This document shows positions 50,722 through 59,801 of a stretch of DNA of 64,000 bases, piece by piece (the first letter of the stretch is position 1; every line of letters begins with the position of its first letter). The DNA lies in contig NZ_BMWB01000001.1 in assembly GCF_014651015.1 (NCBI RefSeq), positions 248,001 through 312,000 on the forward strand, given 5' to 3'. The translations under genes were made by a program, and so were the position numbers. The notes under the pieces are model-generated. The model was not told the origin of the DNA, made no database searches, and was given only the letters and a program-made list of their open reading frames with translations. Source of the DNA: Streptomyces xantholiticus. GTDB lineage: Bacteria; Actinomycetota; Actinomycetes; Streptomycetales; Streptomycetaceae.

Positions 50722-52106
50722 GCCGCCTCCTCGAGCGGATGTTCATGGCGGCGGCCGAGCGCGGAGAGCGCGGCACCCGCAGCGCTGAAGCCGCTGCGCA
50801 CGGCGCCCTCCATGGTCGCGGGCCAGCCGGTGGCGGTCCACGCGCCAGCAAGGTACAGGCCGCGGGCACGTGTGCGCGCAACCGGCCGCAGCCGTCCCAC
50901 GCCGGGTGACGGTGCGAACGTTGCCGTCCGCTCACGGGTGACGAAGAAGTCCCTCACCTGGGCACCGCGAGCGGCGGGCAACAGCCGTTCCAGCTCGGGC
51001 AGATACCGCTTCCGCAGCACGGACACGGGCTCGTCGATCTCGTCCTGCGCGGCCGACTGGGAGACCGCGAGGTACTGGCCCTCCTTCGCACCGGACGCCG
51101 CGGTGCGGTCGAACACCCACTGGACGTGCGTGCCGAGAGCGGCGAAGAACGGGCGGCGCAGCACCTTGCGGTCGTACAGCACATGGACGTTGAGGATCGG
51201 GGCGGTGCCGATGTCGAGCAGCCGGTCCGGGTCCTCCAGCGCGCCGTCCGGGAGCAGCGCGTGGGCCTCCCGCTGTGCGACGGCGAGCACGACAACGTCG
51301 GCGTGAAGCTCCTCGCCGTCCACGACGACCTGCCAGCGTCCGTCCGCCGACCGGTTGATCTCCCGTACCCGGGTGGACAGTTCGGTGCGCACTCCTGCGG
51401 AGTCGAGGGCCTTGCGGGCGAGCGTGTCGTGCAGCTCGCCGAGGGGTACCCGGGCCCAGCCGATGTCGGCGGCGCCGGGCTCCGAGAGCAGTCCGGTCTT
51501 GAAGACCATCGCGGCGAGGCCCATGGACGCCTGCGGTGCCCGGGCGTTGAGCGTCGCCACGCCGACGAGGTCCCACAGGGCGGCCACGGCGCGCGGTGAC
51601 TGGCCGTGGCGGCCGAGCCAGCCCGCGAAGTCGATGCCGTCCAGCGCCGGGTCGGCGGGGTCGAGCCTGCCGAGCGCGAGCGCGGCGCGCCCGACACCCG
51701 CCCGTTCCGCGAGGGAGAGGTGCGGGTAGCGGGCGAGGCTCGCGCCGAGGTGCAGCGGTACGGGCAGCGCGCTGCGCCGCAGTCGGCCGAGCCGCGGGCC
51801 GCCCTTGGCGGCGACGTCGAGCACGGGCACGTCCAGGCGGTTCTGGACCGGGGCGAGGTGGGCGCCGTCGATCCGGTCGAGAAACCAGCGGTAGGCGGTG
51901 CAGCAGCGCAGGTGGACGTGCTGCCCGTTGTCCACGGTGAGCGCGCCCCGCCGGAAGGAGAAGGCGAGCCCGCCGAGCCGCGGCCGGCTCTCCAGCAGGG
52001 TGACCCCCACACCGGCGTCGGCGAGCTGAAGCGCGGCGGTGACGCCGGCGATTCCACCGCCGACGACCACGGCATGCCGTGCGCCCAGGGTGTCGGGGGC
52101 CGTCAT
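50718..52106 (-). CDS. hpnE: HpnE, hydroxysqualene dehydroxylase
   Basis: A 462-aa FAD-dependent oxidoreductase: the dinucleotide-binding motif VVVGGGIAGVTAALQLADAG, then GGLAFSFRRGALTVDNGQHVHLRC, and the late GLYLAGAWTATGWPATMEGAVRSG. It reduces hydroxysqualene to squalene. ATG 52106 with GGAGG ahead overlaps the end of the 56-codon gene as ATGA. Confidence 0.92.
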   Translation of the reverse strand: MTAPDTLGARHAVVVGGGIAGVTAALQLADAGVGVTLLESRPRLGGLAFSFRRGALTVDNGQHVHLRCCTAYRWFLDRIDGAHLAPVQNRLDVPVLDVAAKGGPRLGRLRRSALPVPLHLGASLARYPHLSLAERAGVGRAALALGRLDPADPALDGIDFAGWLGRHGQSPRAVAALWDLVGVATLNARAPQASMGLAAMVFKTGLLSEPGAADIGWARVPLGELHDTLARKALDSAGVRTELSTRVREINRSADGRWQVVVDGEELHADVVVLAVAQREAHALLPDGALEDPDRLLDIGTAPILNVHVLYDRKVLRRPFFAALGTHVQWVFDRTAASGAKEGQYLAVSQSAAQDEIDEPVSVLRKRYLPELERLLPAARGAQVRDFFVTRERTATFAPSPGVGRLRPVARTRARGLYLAGAWTATGWPATMEGAVRSGFSAAGAALSALGRRHEHPLEEAA

Positions 52107-52273
52107 GATCGCGCCTCCCTCGTACGGGCCGTCGTCGATCTCTTCGGGCCGGGCGCGGCGAACGGCAGGCCGACGCGCCCGTACCCGCCAGGTCGGCCCG
52201 GGGCCGCCGTGCGGCGCCGGCTCGGCAGGGTGGTGCCCCGGTGAGCAGCGGGCGCACCCGTCCGGGGGATCAT
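52103..52273 (-). CDS. Small (56-aa) coupled gene between hpnD and hpnE
   Basis: A 56-aa frame that starts at ATG 52273, overlapping the hpnD stop as ATGA, and ends in TGA overlapping the hpnE start, again ATGA. The product is basic and Arg/Pro/Gly-rich (TLPSRRRTAAPGRPGGYGR), with no helix or domain. Both junctions being exact four-base couplings argues that it is translated. A small unassigned gene also exists between hpnD and hpnE in S. coelicolor. Function unknown; it may only relay translation between the two enzymes. Confidence 0.6.
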   Translation of the reverse strand: MIPRTGAPAAHRGTTLPSRRRTAAPGRPGGYGRVGLPFAAPGPKRSTTARTREARS

Positions 52274-53220
52274 CGGCGGCCCCCTTGGGTCTGGCGGCCG
52301 ATGAGGCGGGCGTCGAGGCCGGAGAGGCCGCGGACGGCGACGTATGCCTTTTCGCGCCCGGGCAGCGAGACCCGCCCGCGGAGCACGGCCTCCGGCTCGC
52401 GCTCGATGCGGTCGAGGAGGCGGCGGTAGATGCCGGCCATCGCCGCGACACACGCGCCGCTGCGCCGGTCGAGCATCGGCAGCAGGCGGTAGCCCTCGGC
52501 GAACAGGGCCCTGGCGCGCCGGACTTCGAAGTGGACGAGGCCGGTGAAATCGGCGCCGGGCCGCGGGGTCGTGCCGTGGAAGCCTTCTGAGCAACCGAAC
52601 TTGGCGAGGTCGTCGGCCGGCAGGTACGTACGGCCGTTGGCGGCGTCCTCGGTCACGTCCCTGAGGATGTTGGTCAGCTGCAGCGCGAGCCCCAGCGTGT
52701 CGGCGTACTCGGCGGCGCGCTCGGATCCGCGCGCGCCGGGCTGGGTGCCGAACACGCCGAGCGAGAGCCTGCCGATCGCGCCCGCCACGCACCGGCAGTA
52801 GACCTTGAGGTCGTCCCACGTCTCGTAGCTCTCGCCGCGGACGTCCATCAGCACCCCGTCGATGAGCTCGTCGAGGCCGCCGAGCGGCAGGGGGAAGCGG
52901 CGTGCGGCGTCCGAGAGGGCGACGGCGACGGGGTCGGTGTCGTCCTCGTCGACGGCGCCCCGCCTGATGCGCTCGAGCAGTTCGCGCGTTCCTTCGAGAC
53001 GGTCCTGCTTGGCCTGCGGCTTCAGCTTGCCGTCGCCGATGTCGTCGACGCGCCGCGAAAACGCGTACAGCGCCGACATGGCCTGGCGCTTGTGAGTCGG
53101 CAGCAGCCTGATGCCGTAGGCGAAGTTACGGGCCTGCTGCCCGGTGACGGCCTCGCAGTAGCTGTACGCGGCCTGCACCGGCGCGGGCACCACGGTCGGT
53201 CCCTCCATCGTCCGGCTCAT
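52270..53220 (-). CDS. hpnD: HpnD, presqualene diphosphate synthase
   Basis: A 316-aa squalene/phytoene synthase family protein. First Asp-rich motif SRRVDDIGDGK, second NILRDVTEDAANGRTYLP (DxxxD), plus YCRCVAGAIGRLSL. It couples two farnesyl-PP to presqualene-PP. ATG 53220 overlaps the hpnC stop (ATGA). Confidence 0.93.
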   Translation of the reverse strand: MSRTMEGPTVVPAPVQAAYSYCEAVTGQQARNFAYGIRLLPTHKRQAMSALYAFSRRVDDIGDGKLKPQAKQDRLEGTRELLERIRRGAVDEDDTDPVAVALSDAARRFPLPLGGLDELIDGVLMDVRGESYETWDDLKVYCRCVAGAIGRLSLGVFGTQPGARGSERAAEYADTLGLALQLTNILRDVTEDAANGRTYLPADDLAKFGCSEGFHGTTPRPGADFTGLVHFEVRRARALFAEGYRLLPMLDRRSGACVAAMAGIYRRLLDRIEREPEAVLRGRVSLPGREKAYVAVRGLSGLDARLIGRQTQGGRR

Positions 53221-54137
53221 CCCTCTCTACGCGCTCGTCGCAAGACAGCCCCTACTTCACGCAGCAGATTCGTCCTGGTTGCTCTGGGCGGCCCGGGCAG
53301 CACATCATGTCCGGCCGCGGCGATCGCGGCGAGGGCGGCACGCCCACCGGCGACGAAACCCGCCAGCAGCAGCCGCAGTCTGCCCTCGACGCTGCCGACC
53401 AGCGGCGTGCCCTCGTCCAGCAGCGCGCGGGCGCGCCGCCCCTCGTGGGCGACCAGGGCCCGCACCGACGCGTTCGCGGTGGGCGCGGCGAGGTCGGCCT
53501 CGGCCACGTGGAAACGTTTCATGCTCTCGGCCGGCAGATAGATCCGGTCGCGCGCCAGGTCCTCGGCGACGTCCTGGAGGTGCTCGACGATCTGCAGCCC
53601 GGTGCAGATCGCGTCGGAGCGTCGGACCCGCTCGGGGGTGGTGGTGCCGGTGATGCCGAGCACCAGGCGGCCCACGGGGTTGGCGGACAGCTCGCAGTAG
53701 GCGAGGAGGTCGTCGTACGTCTGGTAGCGGCGCACCAGCTGGTCCTGCCGGTTGGCGGCGATCAGCCCGAGGAAGGGCTCGGGCGTGAGCGAGCAGCGGC
53801 GGACCGTGGGGCGCAGGGCGTGCAGCAGCGGGTGGTGCGGCGCGGCGCCGGACGCGTCGAAGACCCGGCGCAGGTCGGCCTCGAAGGCATCGAGCAGGGC
53901 GAGCCGGTCGTCGGCCAGCTCCGGTGCGACGCCGAGGTGGTGGGCGTCCGCGCCGCCGGGCGCGAGGTCGCCGTCGCCGATGTCGTCGACGAGGCGGGCG
54001 TAGCCGTAGACGGCCATGAGGTCGTCGCGCCAGGCGCGGGGCAGAAAGAAGGGGGCGACGGGGAAGTTCTCGTCGGCCGCCTTGTCGAGGGTCGCGCGGG
54101 CGGGGACCCTCGCGCCGGTCCGCGCGGTGCCCGTCAC
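53217..54137 (-). CDS. hpnC: HpnC, hydroxysqualene synthase
   Basis: A 306-aa member of the squalene/phytoene synthase family: PVAPFFLPRAWRDDLMAVYGYARLVDDIGDGD, then ENPVGRLVLG-like SANPVGRLVLG and EHLQDVAEDLARDRIYLP. It converts presqualene-PP to hydroxysqualene. I chose GTG 54137 (VTGTARTGARVPARATLDKAADENFPVAP), the first residues that look native; the frame is open to 54194 and neither start has a strong ribosome site. First gene of the hopanoid operon. Confidence 0.9.
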   Translation of the reverse strand: MTGTARTGARVPARATLDKAADENFPVAPFFLPRAWRDDLMAVYGYARLVDDIGDGDLAPGGADAHHLGVAPELADDRLALLDAFEADLRRVFDASGAAPHHPLLHALRPTVRRCSLTPEPFLGLIAANRQDQLVRRYQTYDDLLAYCELSANPVGRLVLGITGTTTPERVRRSDAICTGLQIVEHLQDVAEDLARDRIYLPAESMKRFHVAEADLAAPTANASVRALVAHEGRRARALLDEGTPLVGSVEGRLRLLLAGFVAGGRAALAAIAAAGHDVLPGPPRATRTNLLREVGAVLRRARREG

Positions 54138-54520
54138 TGCGCGCTGCCAGGAGCGGGGAACGGCACACCGCCATGAGCGGGGACGGCGAAGCACTCTCGG
54201 AGCTGGAGATTTCCCGTCATGGCCGTCACGTCTCCCGTTCTACACTGCCTACCCAATGCATCCCATTTCGGACACGCCGCCGCATACTGTGCCCCCCTGT
54301 GCGCCGCGCGGCGGCGACGGGTTCGGCCGGTCGGCCCACGGCTTATCACCCGACTTGCCGCGATCAGTACCGGTACAGCTTACGTTGTGCAACGCTCCCC
54401 GATGCCGCAGGGTGCCGCGCACACCGGAACGACGCGGCAATCGCGTCCAACCTCCTCGCACCGCACGGAACTTGACCGTACCTTGCCGAACCGTCAGCTG
54501 CCCGGGCGGTCGCACACGAA
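54138..54520. other. Hopanoid-operon upstream region
   Basis: About 380 bases between the hpnC start and the ABC-transporter terminator; contains the hopanoid promoter region. Features are a GTACCGGTAC palindrome near 54367-54376 and GTTGTGCAAC near 54383-54392. The stretch has no convincing gene. Confidence 0.5.
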
Positions 54521-54550
54521 GGCCCCCGCCGCTCAGCCGCGGCGGGGGCC
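54521..54550 (-). terminator. Terminator of the ABC transporter operon
   Basis: GGCCCCCGCCGC and GCGGCGGGGGCC pair exactly over TCAGCC, 22 bases after the end of the ATPase gene (54573). A strong GC hairpin ends the wall-polymer operon on the minus strand. Confidence 0.85.
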
Positions 54551-54572
54551 CTGCCGTCCGTGCGGACCGGGA

Positions 54573-55367
54573 CTACTTGCCCGTCTCCTTCTCGTACGCC
54601 TTGATGACCTCGTCGGTCGGGCCGTCCATCAGCAGTTCGCCCTTCTCCAGCCACAGGACACGGTCGCAGGTGTCCCTGATCGACTTGTTGCTGTGGCTGA
54701 CCAGGAACACCGTGCCGGCCTCCTTGCGGAGCTCCCTGATCCGCTCCTCCGAGCGGATCTGGAACCGGCGGTCACCCGTGGCCAGTGCCTCGTCGATCAT
54801 CAGCACGTCGTGGTCCTTCGCCGCGGCGATGGAGAAGCGCAGCCTGGCCGCCATGCCGGAGGAGTAGGTGCGCATCGGCAGGGTGATGAAGTCGCCCTTC
54901 TCGTTGATGCCGGAGAAGTCGACGATTCCCTGGTAGCGCTCGCGGATCTCCTCGCGCGACATGCCCATGGCCAGGCCGCCGAGTATGACGTTGCGCTCGC
55001 CGGTCAGATCGTTCATCAGCGCGGCGTTGACGCCGAGCAGGGAGGGCTGGCCGTCGGTGTAGACCTTGCCGCTCTCGGCCGGCAGCAGACCGGCGATGGC
55101 GCGCAGCAGGGTCGACTTGCCGGAGCCGTTGCTGCCGATCAGGCCGATCGCCTCGCCGCGGTACGCGGTGAAGCTGACGCCCCGCACGGCGTGGACCTTG
55201 CGCACCCCGCGGGACTCGCCCTTGTCGCGGCGCAGGATCCGGCTCAGCGCCGCCGTGGCACTGCCCCGGCCGCCGCCGCCCGCGTTGACCCGGTAGACGA
55301 TGTGCACGTCGTCGGCGATGACCGTCGGGACGCGTGCTCCGGCCATGTTGTCGTTGTTCTCAGCCAC
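54573..55367 (-). CDS. ABC transporter ATP-binding protein (TagH/Wzt type)
   Basis: A 264-aa ABC ATPase: Walker A GLIGSNGSGKSTLLRAIAGLL, signature YSSGMAARLRFSIA, Walker B HDVLMIDEALATGDRRF, and the switch His in VFLVSHSNKSI. It is the nucleotide-binding subunit of a TagGH/Wzm-Wzt exporter for teichoic-acid-like or polysaccharide chains. It lacks the C-terminal carbohydrate-binding domain of Wzt. GTG 55367 follows GAGGAG and overlaps the permease stop by eight bases. Confidence 0.9.
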   Translation of the reverse strand: MAENNDNMAGARVPTVIADDVHIVYRVNAGGGGRGSATAALSRILRRDKGESRGVRKVHAVRGVSFTAYRGEAIGLIGSNGSGKSTLLRAIAGLLPAESGKVYTDGQPSLLGVNAALMNDLTGERNVILGGLAMGMSREEIRERYQGIVDFSGINEKGDFITLPMRTYSSGMAARLRFSIAAAKDHDVLMIDEALATGDRRFQIRSEERIRELRKEAGTVFLVSHSNKSIRDTCDRVLWLEKGELLMDGPTDEVIKAYEKETGK

Positions 55368-56289
55368 GGCCGTACCGCTCCTCAGCCTTCCAGAAGTACA
55401 CGAAGCCCGCGAAACCGACCAGGACCGCCCAGCCCAGGCCCGCGGCCCAGACATGCGAGGGCAGGTTCTCGGAGCCGTAGCCGTCGATCAGCGCGAACCG
55501 GATGAGGTCCATGTAGACGGCGGCCGGGTTGTACATGAGGACTTCCGCGATCCAGGCCGGCTTGTCGGCGAGCATCACCGGGATGGAGAACATCACACCG
55601 GACGCGTAGAGCCAGGTCCGCATGATGAACGGCATCAGCTGCGCGAGGTCGGGGGTCTTCGCACCCAGCCTGGCCATGATCATGGCGAGACCGGTGTTGA
55701 ACACGAACTGCAGGACGAGCGCGGGAACGGCCAGCAGCCAGGACAGCGCGGGGTAGCTGCCGAAGCCGACCACGATCGCCAGCAGCACGATCATGGAGAA
55801 CAGCAGTTGCTGGAGCTGCTGCAGCGCGAAGGAGATCGGCAGCGAGGCCCGCGGGAAGTGCAGGGCGCGCACCAGCCCCAGATTGCCGGAGATCGAGCGC
55901 ACACCCGCCATGACCGAGCTCTGGGTGAATGTGAAGGCGAACACACCCGTCACCAGGAACGGGATGTAGACGTCCATCGGCATGCCCCGGCTGGTCTTCA
56001 GGATCACTCCGAAGATCACCAGATAGACGGCGGCATTCAGCAGCGGGGTCGCCACCTGCCAGAGCTGGCCGAGCTTGGCCTGGCTGTACTGGGCGGTCAG
56101 CTTCGCCTGCGAGAAGGCAAGGATGAAGTGGCGCCGGCCCCACAGCTGCCTGACGTACGAGACCAGGCCCGGACGGGCACCGCTGACCGACAGCCCGTAC
56201 TTTGCGGCGAGCTGCGACGGAGACAGCCCGTCGTCGGGCGATGGTGCGGGGCTCATCGCGACGGCACCGTCATGGGTTGTGTCACTCAC
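55360..56289 (-). CDS. ABC transporter permease (TagG/Wzm type)
   Basis: A 309-aa permease with six membrane helices of the ABC2 type: RHFILAFSQAKLTAQYSQAKLGQLWQVATPLL, FLVTGVFAFTFTQSS, SLPISFALQQLQQL, PFIMRTWLYASGVMFSI. It is the membrane partner of the adjacent ATPase. GTG 56289 start has no strong ribosome site. The gene follows the GT2 gene after 87 bases. Confidence 0.92.
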   Translation of the reverse strand: MSDTTHDGAVAMSPAPSPDDGLSPSQLAAKYGLSVSGARPGLVSYVRQLWGRRHFILAFSQAKLTAQYSQAKLGQLWQVATPLLNAAVYLVIFGVILKTSRGMPMDVYIPFLVTGVFAFTFTQSSVMAGVRSISGNLGLVRALHFPRASLPISFALQQLQQLLFSMIVLLAIVVGFGSYPALSWLLAVPALVLQFVFNTGLAMIMARLGAKTPDLAQLMPFIMRTWLYASGVMFSIPVMLADKPAWIAEVLMYNPAAVYMDLIRFALIDGYGSENLPSHVWAAGLGWAVLVGFAGFVYFWKAEERYGRG

Positions 56290-56376
56290 AAGTTGAAACT
56301 TTCGTGTTCAAGATGCGCGGCAATTCGGGGCGCGGCCTCACCGGCCTGTCGCCCGATGCTCTCAGAGCCGAGCATG

Positions 56377-57261
56377 TCAGATGACAGGAGGTCGGCCCAG
56401 CCTGGTGAGACGCCACACCGTACGCCACTTCATCGGACGGCGCGGTCCGCAGGGGGTTCGCCAGCCCTCGGCGAAGCCGCCGAACCACGCCTTCAGCGCC
56501 GGGAGCGACGGGCGCCGCAGCAGGGTGAGCAGCACCCACACCGCCAGGTAGACGGGCACCAGCGGCAGGGGCAGGTTGCGGCGCGCGACCCACACCCGGT
56601 TACGGGCCACCATCCGGTGGTAGACCGCGTGCCGGGACGGGGGCATGGTCGGGTGGAGGAGCAGCATGTCCGCGCGGTACTCGATGGACCAGCCGGCGTC
56701 CAGCGCCCGCCAGGCGAGATCCGTCTCCTCGTGCGCGTAGAAGAACTCGTCCGGGAGCCCGCCGACCTCGCCCAGGACCTTGGTGCGCACGGCGTTGGCG
56801 CCGCCGAGGAAGGTGGTGACCCGCGAGGAGCGCATCGGGTCGGAGGCGCGCAGCCGCGGGACGTGGCGGCGCTGGGTGAGCCCGGTCTCCGGGTCGGCGA
56901 TGCGGAAGCTGACGATACCGAGCCCCGGGTCGGCGTCGAAGGCCTCACGGACCAGCCGGGCGGTGCCGGTGTCGGGCAGCAGCCCGTCGTCGTCGAGGAA
57001 GAGCAGTACGTCGACGTCACGGCCGCCGGGCCCGAAGGCCTCGATCCCGACGTTGCGGCCGCCCGGGATGCCCAGGTTCTCCGGCAGGTCCACGGTGCGC
57101 ACACCCTCGGGCACGTCGACCACGGGGGCGCCGTTGCCGACGACGACCACCTGGATCGGGTCGCCGTCCTGCTTCGCGACCGAGTCGAGAAGTGCGCGCA
57201 GTTCGTCGGGCCGGGTCCCCATCGTGATGACGACGGCGCCAAGCTTCAGCGGAGCGGTCAT
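56377..57261 (-). CDS. GT2-family glycosyltransferase
   Basis: A 294-aa GT-A protein: AVVITMGTRPDELRALLDSV at the N-terminus, NLGIPGGRNVGIEAFG, the metal-binding VLLFLDDDGLLPDTG (DxD-type), and later ETDLAWRALDAGWSIEY. ATG 57261 overlaps the CDP-alcohol phosphotransferase stop (ATGA). It should transfer a sugar onto the polymer. Confidence 0.88.
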   Translation of the reverse strand: MTAPLKLGAVVITMGTRPDELRALLDSVAKQDGDPIQVVVVGNGAPVVDVPEGVRTVDLPENLGIPGGRNVGIEAFGPGGRDVDVLLFLDDDGLLPDTGTARLVREAFDADPGLGIVSFRIADPETGLTQRRHVPRLRASDPMRSSRVTTFLGGANAVRTKVLGEVGGLPDEFFYAHEETDLAWRALDAGWSIEYRADMLLLHPTMPPSRHAVYHRMVARNRVWVARRNLPLPLVPVYLAVWVLLTLLRRPSLPALKAWFGGFAEGWRTPCGPRRPMKWRTVWRLTRLGRPPVI

Positions 57262-58037
57262 TTCAGCCTGCTCGACGCCAGGACGGAGACCAGGTGCAGC
57301 AGCGTCTGGAGCAGCGCGATACCGGCCAGCACGGCCACGCCGAGGCGGGAGAAGAACAGGTCGCCACGGACCTGGTCCAGCACGGCCAGCAGCAGGATGA
57401 GGAGGGAGGCCTCGATGCCGAGGACCAGCCGGTGGAACTTCAGTGCGGCAGCGGCCCGGCGGGCGAGGGCCACCCCCGAGGAGCGCGGCTCGGCCGCCGC
57501 CTCCTTCACCGGCGGCAGCCCGCCCTGGTGGCGGGCGACACCGACCAGGTCGGTCTCGGCCTTGATCAGGATCGCGCCGAGCGCGGCGAGGGTGCCGAGG
57601 AAGGCCCACAGCCAGTCGATCCGCCCGCTGCCCCACAGATCGGCGGCGCGCAGTCCGAAGCCGACCAGGACGGCGGCGTCGCACAGATAGGCGCCGACCC
57701 TGTCCAGGTACACCCCGGAGAGCGAGAACTGCTGCTTCCAGCGGGCGATCTCCCCGTCGACGCAGTCGAGCAGCAGATAGAGCTGTACCGCCACCACACC
57801 GAGGACGGCTCCCCATATGCCGGGCACCAGCAGGGCCGGAGCGGCCAGGACACCGGCGAGGGTCATCAGATAGGTCAGCTGGTTCGGCGTGATCGCGGTG
57901 TTCACCAGGTACCGGTCGACGCGAAGCGAGATCTCCCGCATGTACAGGCGCCCGGCCCAGTGCTCACCGCTGCGCCGGTCCTTCACACCCGCGGGGTGAA
58001 CGACCGGGCGGAGTTCAGCTACTGATGGTCTTGGCAT
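57258..58037 (-). CDS. CDP-alcohol phosphatidyltransferase family protein (altered motif)
   Basis: A 259-aa membrane protein with the CDP-AP motif DxxDGxxAR...G...D: D91, D94, G95, A98, R99, G108 and D112 are present, but the fourth Asp, which acts as the base in the family, is Ala116 (GVYLDRVGAY). The hydrophobic helices are otherwise normal. ATG 58037 overlaps the glycerol-1-phosphate dehydrogenase end by 23 bases. It should transfer a phospho-alcohol or have a changed function. Confidence 0.82.
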   Translation of the reverse strand: MPRPSVAELRPVVHPAGVKDRRSGEHWAGRLYMREISLRVDRYLVNTAITPNQLTYLMTLAGVLAAPALLVPGIWGAVLGVVAVQLYLLLDCVDGEIARWKQQFSLSGVYLDRVGAYLCDAAVLVGFGLRAADLWGSGRIDWLWAFLGTLAALGAILIKAETDLVGVARHQGGLPPVKEAAAEPRSSGVALARRAAAALKFHRLVLGIEASLLILLLAVLDQVRGDLFFSRLGVAVLAGIALLQTLLHLVSVLASSRLK

Positions 58038-59076
58038 AGTCGGCGTACGCGTCCCTGATCTGGTCGTGGGTGAGGTCGAGGTGCTCAAGGATGGTGAAGC
58101 GGCCGGGGCGGGTCTGCGGCGCGTACTCGACAGCACGCACGAACTCGTCCGGGGAGAACCCGATCTCGTCGGGCGTGACGGGCAGCCCGTGCCGCCGCAG
58201 CACCTCGGCGAACAGGCCCGCCTGTTCGTGGGCGCCGCGCAGGTGCATCGCGAAGGCGGCGCCGAGGCCGCACTGCTCGCCGTGGCTCGCGGCGCGCTTG
58301 GGGTACAGCAGGTCGAAGGCGTGGCTGATCTCGTGGCAGGCGCCGGACGAGGGCCGGGAGTCGCCGCTGATCGACATGGCGATCCCGGACAGCACCAGGG
58401 CCTCGGCGAGGACGGTGAGGAACTCGTCGTCGCCGACGCCCCCGGGGTGACGCAGCACGGACTCACCGGCGGTACGGGCCATGGCGGCCGCCAGGCCGTC
58501 GACGTTCTCGCCCTTGATCCGGTGGGAGAGCTCCCAGTCGGCGATCGCCGAGATGTTGGAGATCGCGTCGCCGATGCCGGAGCGGACGAAACGAACCGGC
58601 GCCTCCCGGACCACGTCGAGGTCGATGACCATGGCGATCGGGGAGGGGACGCCGTAGGAGCCGCGGCCGTTGTCGTTGTCCAGGATGGAGATCGGCGAGC
58701 ACAGGCCGTCGTGGGCCAGGTTGGTGGCGACGGCCACGAGCGGGAGGCCCACCCGGGCCGCGGCGTACTTGGCCACGTCGATGATCTTGCCGCCCCCGAG
58801 GCCGACGACCGCGTCGTAGCGGTTGCCCTTCATGTCGTCGGCGAGCTTGACCGCCGAGTCGATGGTGCCGTCGCAGACCTCGTACCAGTCGGCGCCGGTC
58901 AGGGCCGGGGCGACTTTCTCGCGCAGCTTCTGGCCGGAACCGCCGCTGATCGCGAAGGCCAGCCTGCCGGAGGACGAGATCCGCTGGTCGGCGAGGATGC
59001 CGGCCAGGTCGTCGAGGGCACCCGCGCGGATGTCGACGACGACCGGTGAGGGGATGAGCCGGGTCAGTACTGGCAC
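58015..59076 (-). CDS. sn-Glycerol-1-phosphate dehydrogenase (AraM/G1PDH-like)
   Basis: A 353-aa iron-containing ADH-family enzyme. NAD-binding VVGLGGGKIIDVAKYAAA, the metal-binding set SGIGDAISN (Asp), GACHEISHAFD (His) and SHGEQCGLG (His) are all present. In bacteria AraM reduces DHAP to G1P, the stereoisomer of archaeal lipids. Coupled with a nucleotidyltransferase and two CDP-alcohol transferases, it suggests a CDP-glycerol-type polymer from G1P. Start ATG 59076 overlaps the nucleotidyltransferase by 13 bases. Confidence 0.88.
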   Translation of the reverse strand: MPVLTRLIPSPVVVDIRAGALDDLAGILADQRISSSGRLAFAISGGSGQKLREKVAPALTGADWYEVCDGTIDSAVKLADDMKGNRYDAVVGLGGGKIIDVAKYAAARVGLPLVAVATNLAHDGLCSPISILDNDNGRGSYGVPSPIAMVIDLDVVREAPVRFVRSGIGDAISNISAIADWELSHRIKGENVDGLAAAMARTAGESVLRHPGGVGDDEFLTVLAEALVLSGIAMSISGDSRPSSGACHEISHAFDLLYPKRAASHGEQCGLGAAFAMHLRGAHEQAGLFAEVLRRHGLPVTPDEIGFSPDEFVRAVEYAPQTRPGRFTILEHLDLTHDQIRDAYADYAKTISS

Positions 59077-59801
59077 GCGATCTCACGGCCCTTCGCGAGG
59101 TCGTCGTGGTTGTCGATTTCGACCCACTTGACGTCGCCGATGGGCGCCACGTCGACCGTGAAGCCACGGTTCACGAGCTCCTGGTAGCCGTCCTCGTAGT
59201 AGAGGTCGGGGTCCCGTTCGAAGGTGGCCCTGAGCGCGTCGGCGAGGTCGGCGGCCGCGTCGGGCTCGATGAGCGTGACACCGATGTACTCGCCGGTGGC
59301 GGTGGCCGGGTCCATCAGCTTGGTGATCCGCTGGACGCCCTTGCCCTCGGCGGTGATGACCTTCATCTCCTCGTCGGCGAGGTGCTTCACCGTGTCGAGG
59401 GCAAGGATGATCTTCTGGCCGTTGCCGCGGGCGGCGAGCAGCGTCTGCTCGACGGAGACGGGGTGGACGGTGTCGCCGTTGGCGAGGATCACGCCCTCGG
59501 CGATGACGTCACGGGCGCACCACAGGGAGTAGGCGTTGTTCCACTCCTCCGCCTTGTCGTTGTCGACGAGGGTGAGCTTCAGCCCGTACTTCGCCTCCAG
59601 CGCCGCCCTGCGCTCGTACACGGCCTCCTTGCGGTAGCCGACGACGATCGCGGCCTCGGTCAGCCCGATCTCCGCGAAGTTGCCCAGGGTCAGATCCAGG
59701 ACGGTCGTTTCGCCGTCCACCGGCACGAGGGCCTTCGGGAGGGTGTCCGTGTAGGGACGCAGACGCCGTCCGGCACCGGCTGCCAGTACGAGGCCGATCA
59801 T
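59064..59801 (-). CDS. Nucleotidyltransferase for sugar- or polyol-phosphate (likely CTP-using)
   Basis: A 245-aa nucleotidyltransferase: GLVLAAGAGRRLRPYTDTLPK (G-x-G-x-R and Lys), IVVGYRKE, and AEGVILANGDTVHP (metal Asp). Its neighbours make an activated alditol phosphate the likely product. ATG 59801 overlaps the stop of the DUF5941 gene by four bases. Confidence 0.88.
   Translation of the reverse strand: MIGLVLAAGAGRRLRPYTDTLPKALVPVDGETTVLDLTLGNFAEIGLTEAAIVVGYRKEAVYERRAALEAKYGLKLTLVDNDKAEEWNNAYSLWCARDVIAEGVILANGDTVHPVSVEQTLLAARGNGQKIILALDTVKHLADEEMKVITAEGKGVQRITKLMDPATATGEYIGVTLIEPDAAADLADALRATFERDPDLYYEDGYQELVNRGFTVDVAPIGDVKWVEIDNHDDLAKGREIACQY

Noticed and set aside
56377..57816. 479-codon minus-strand frame suggesting a fused glycosyltransferase
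   Set aside because: Residues upstream of 57261 are a shadow of the CDP-alcohol transferase gene; the GT2 starts at ATG 57261.
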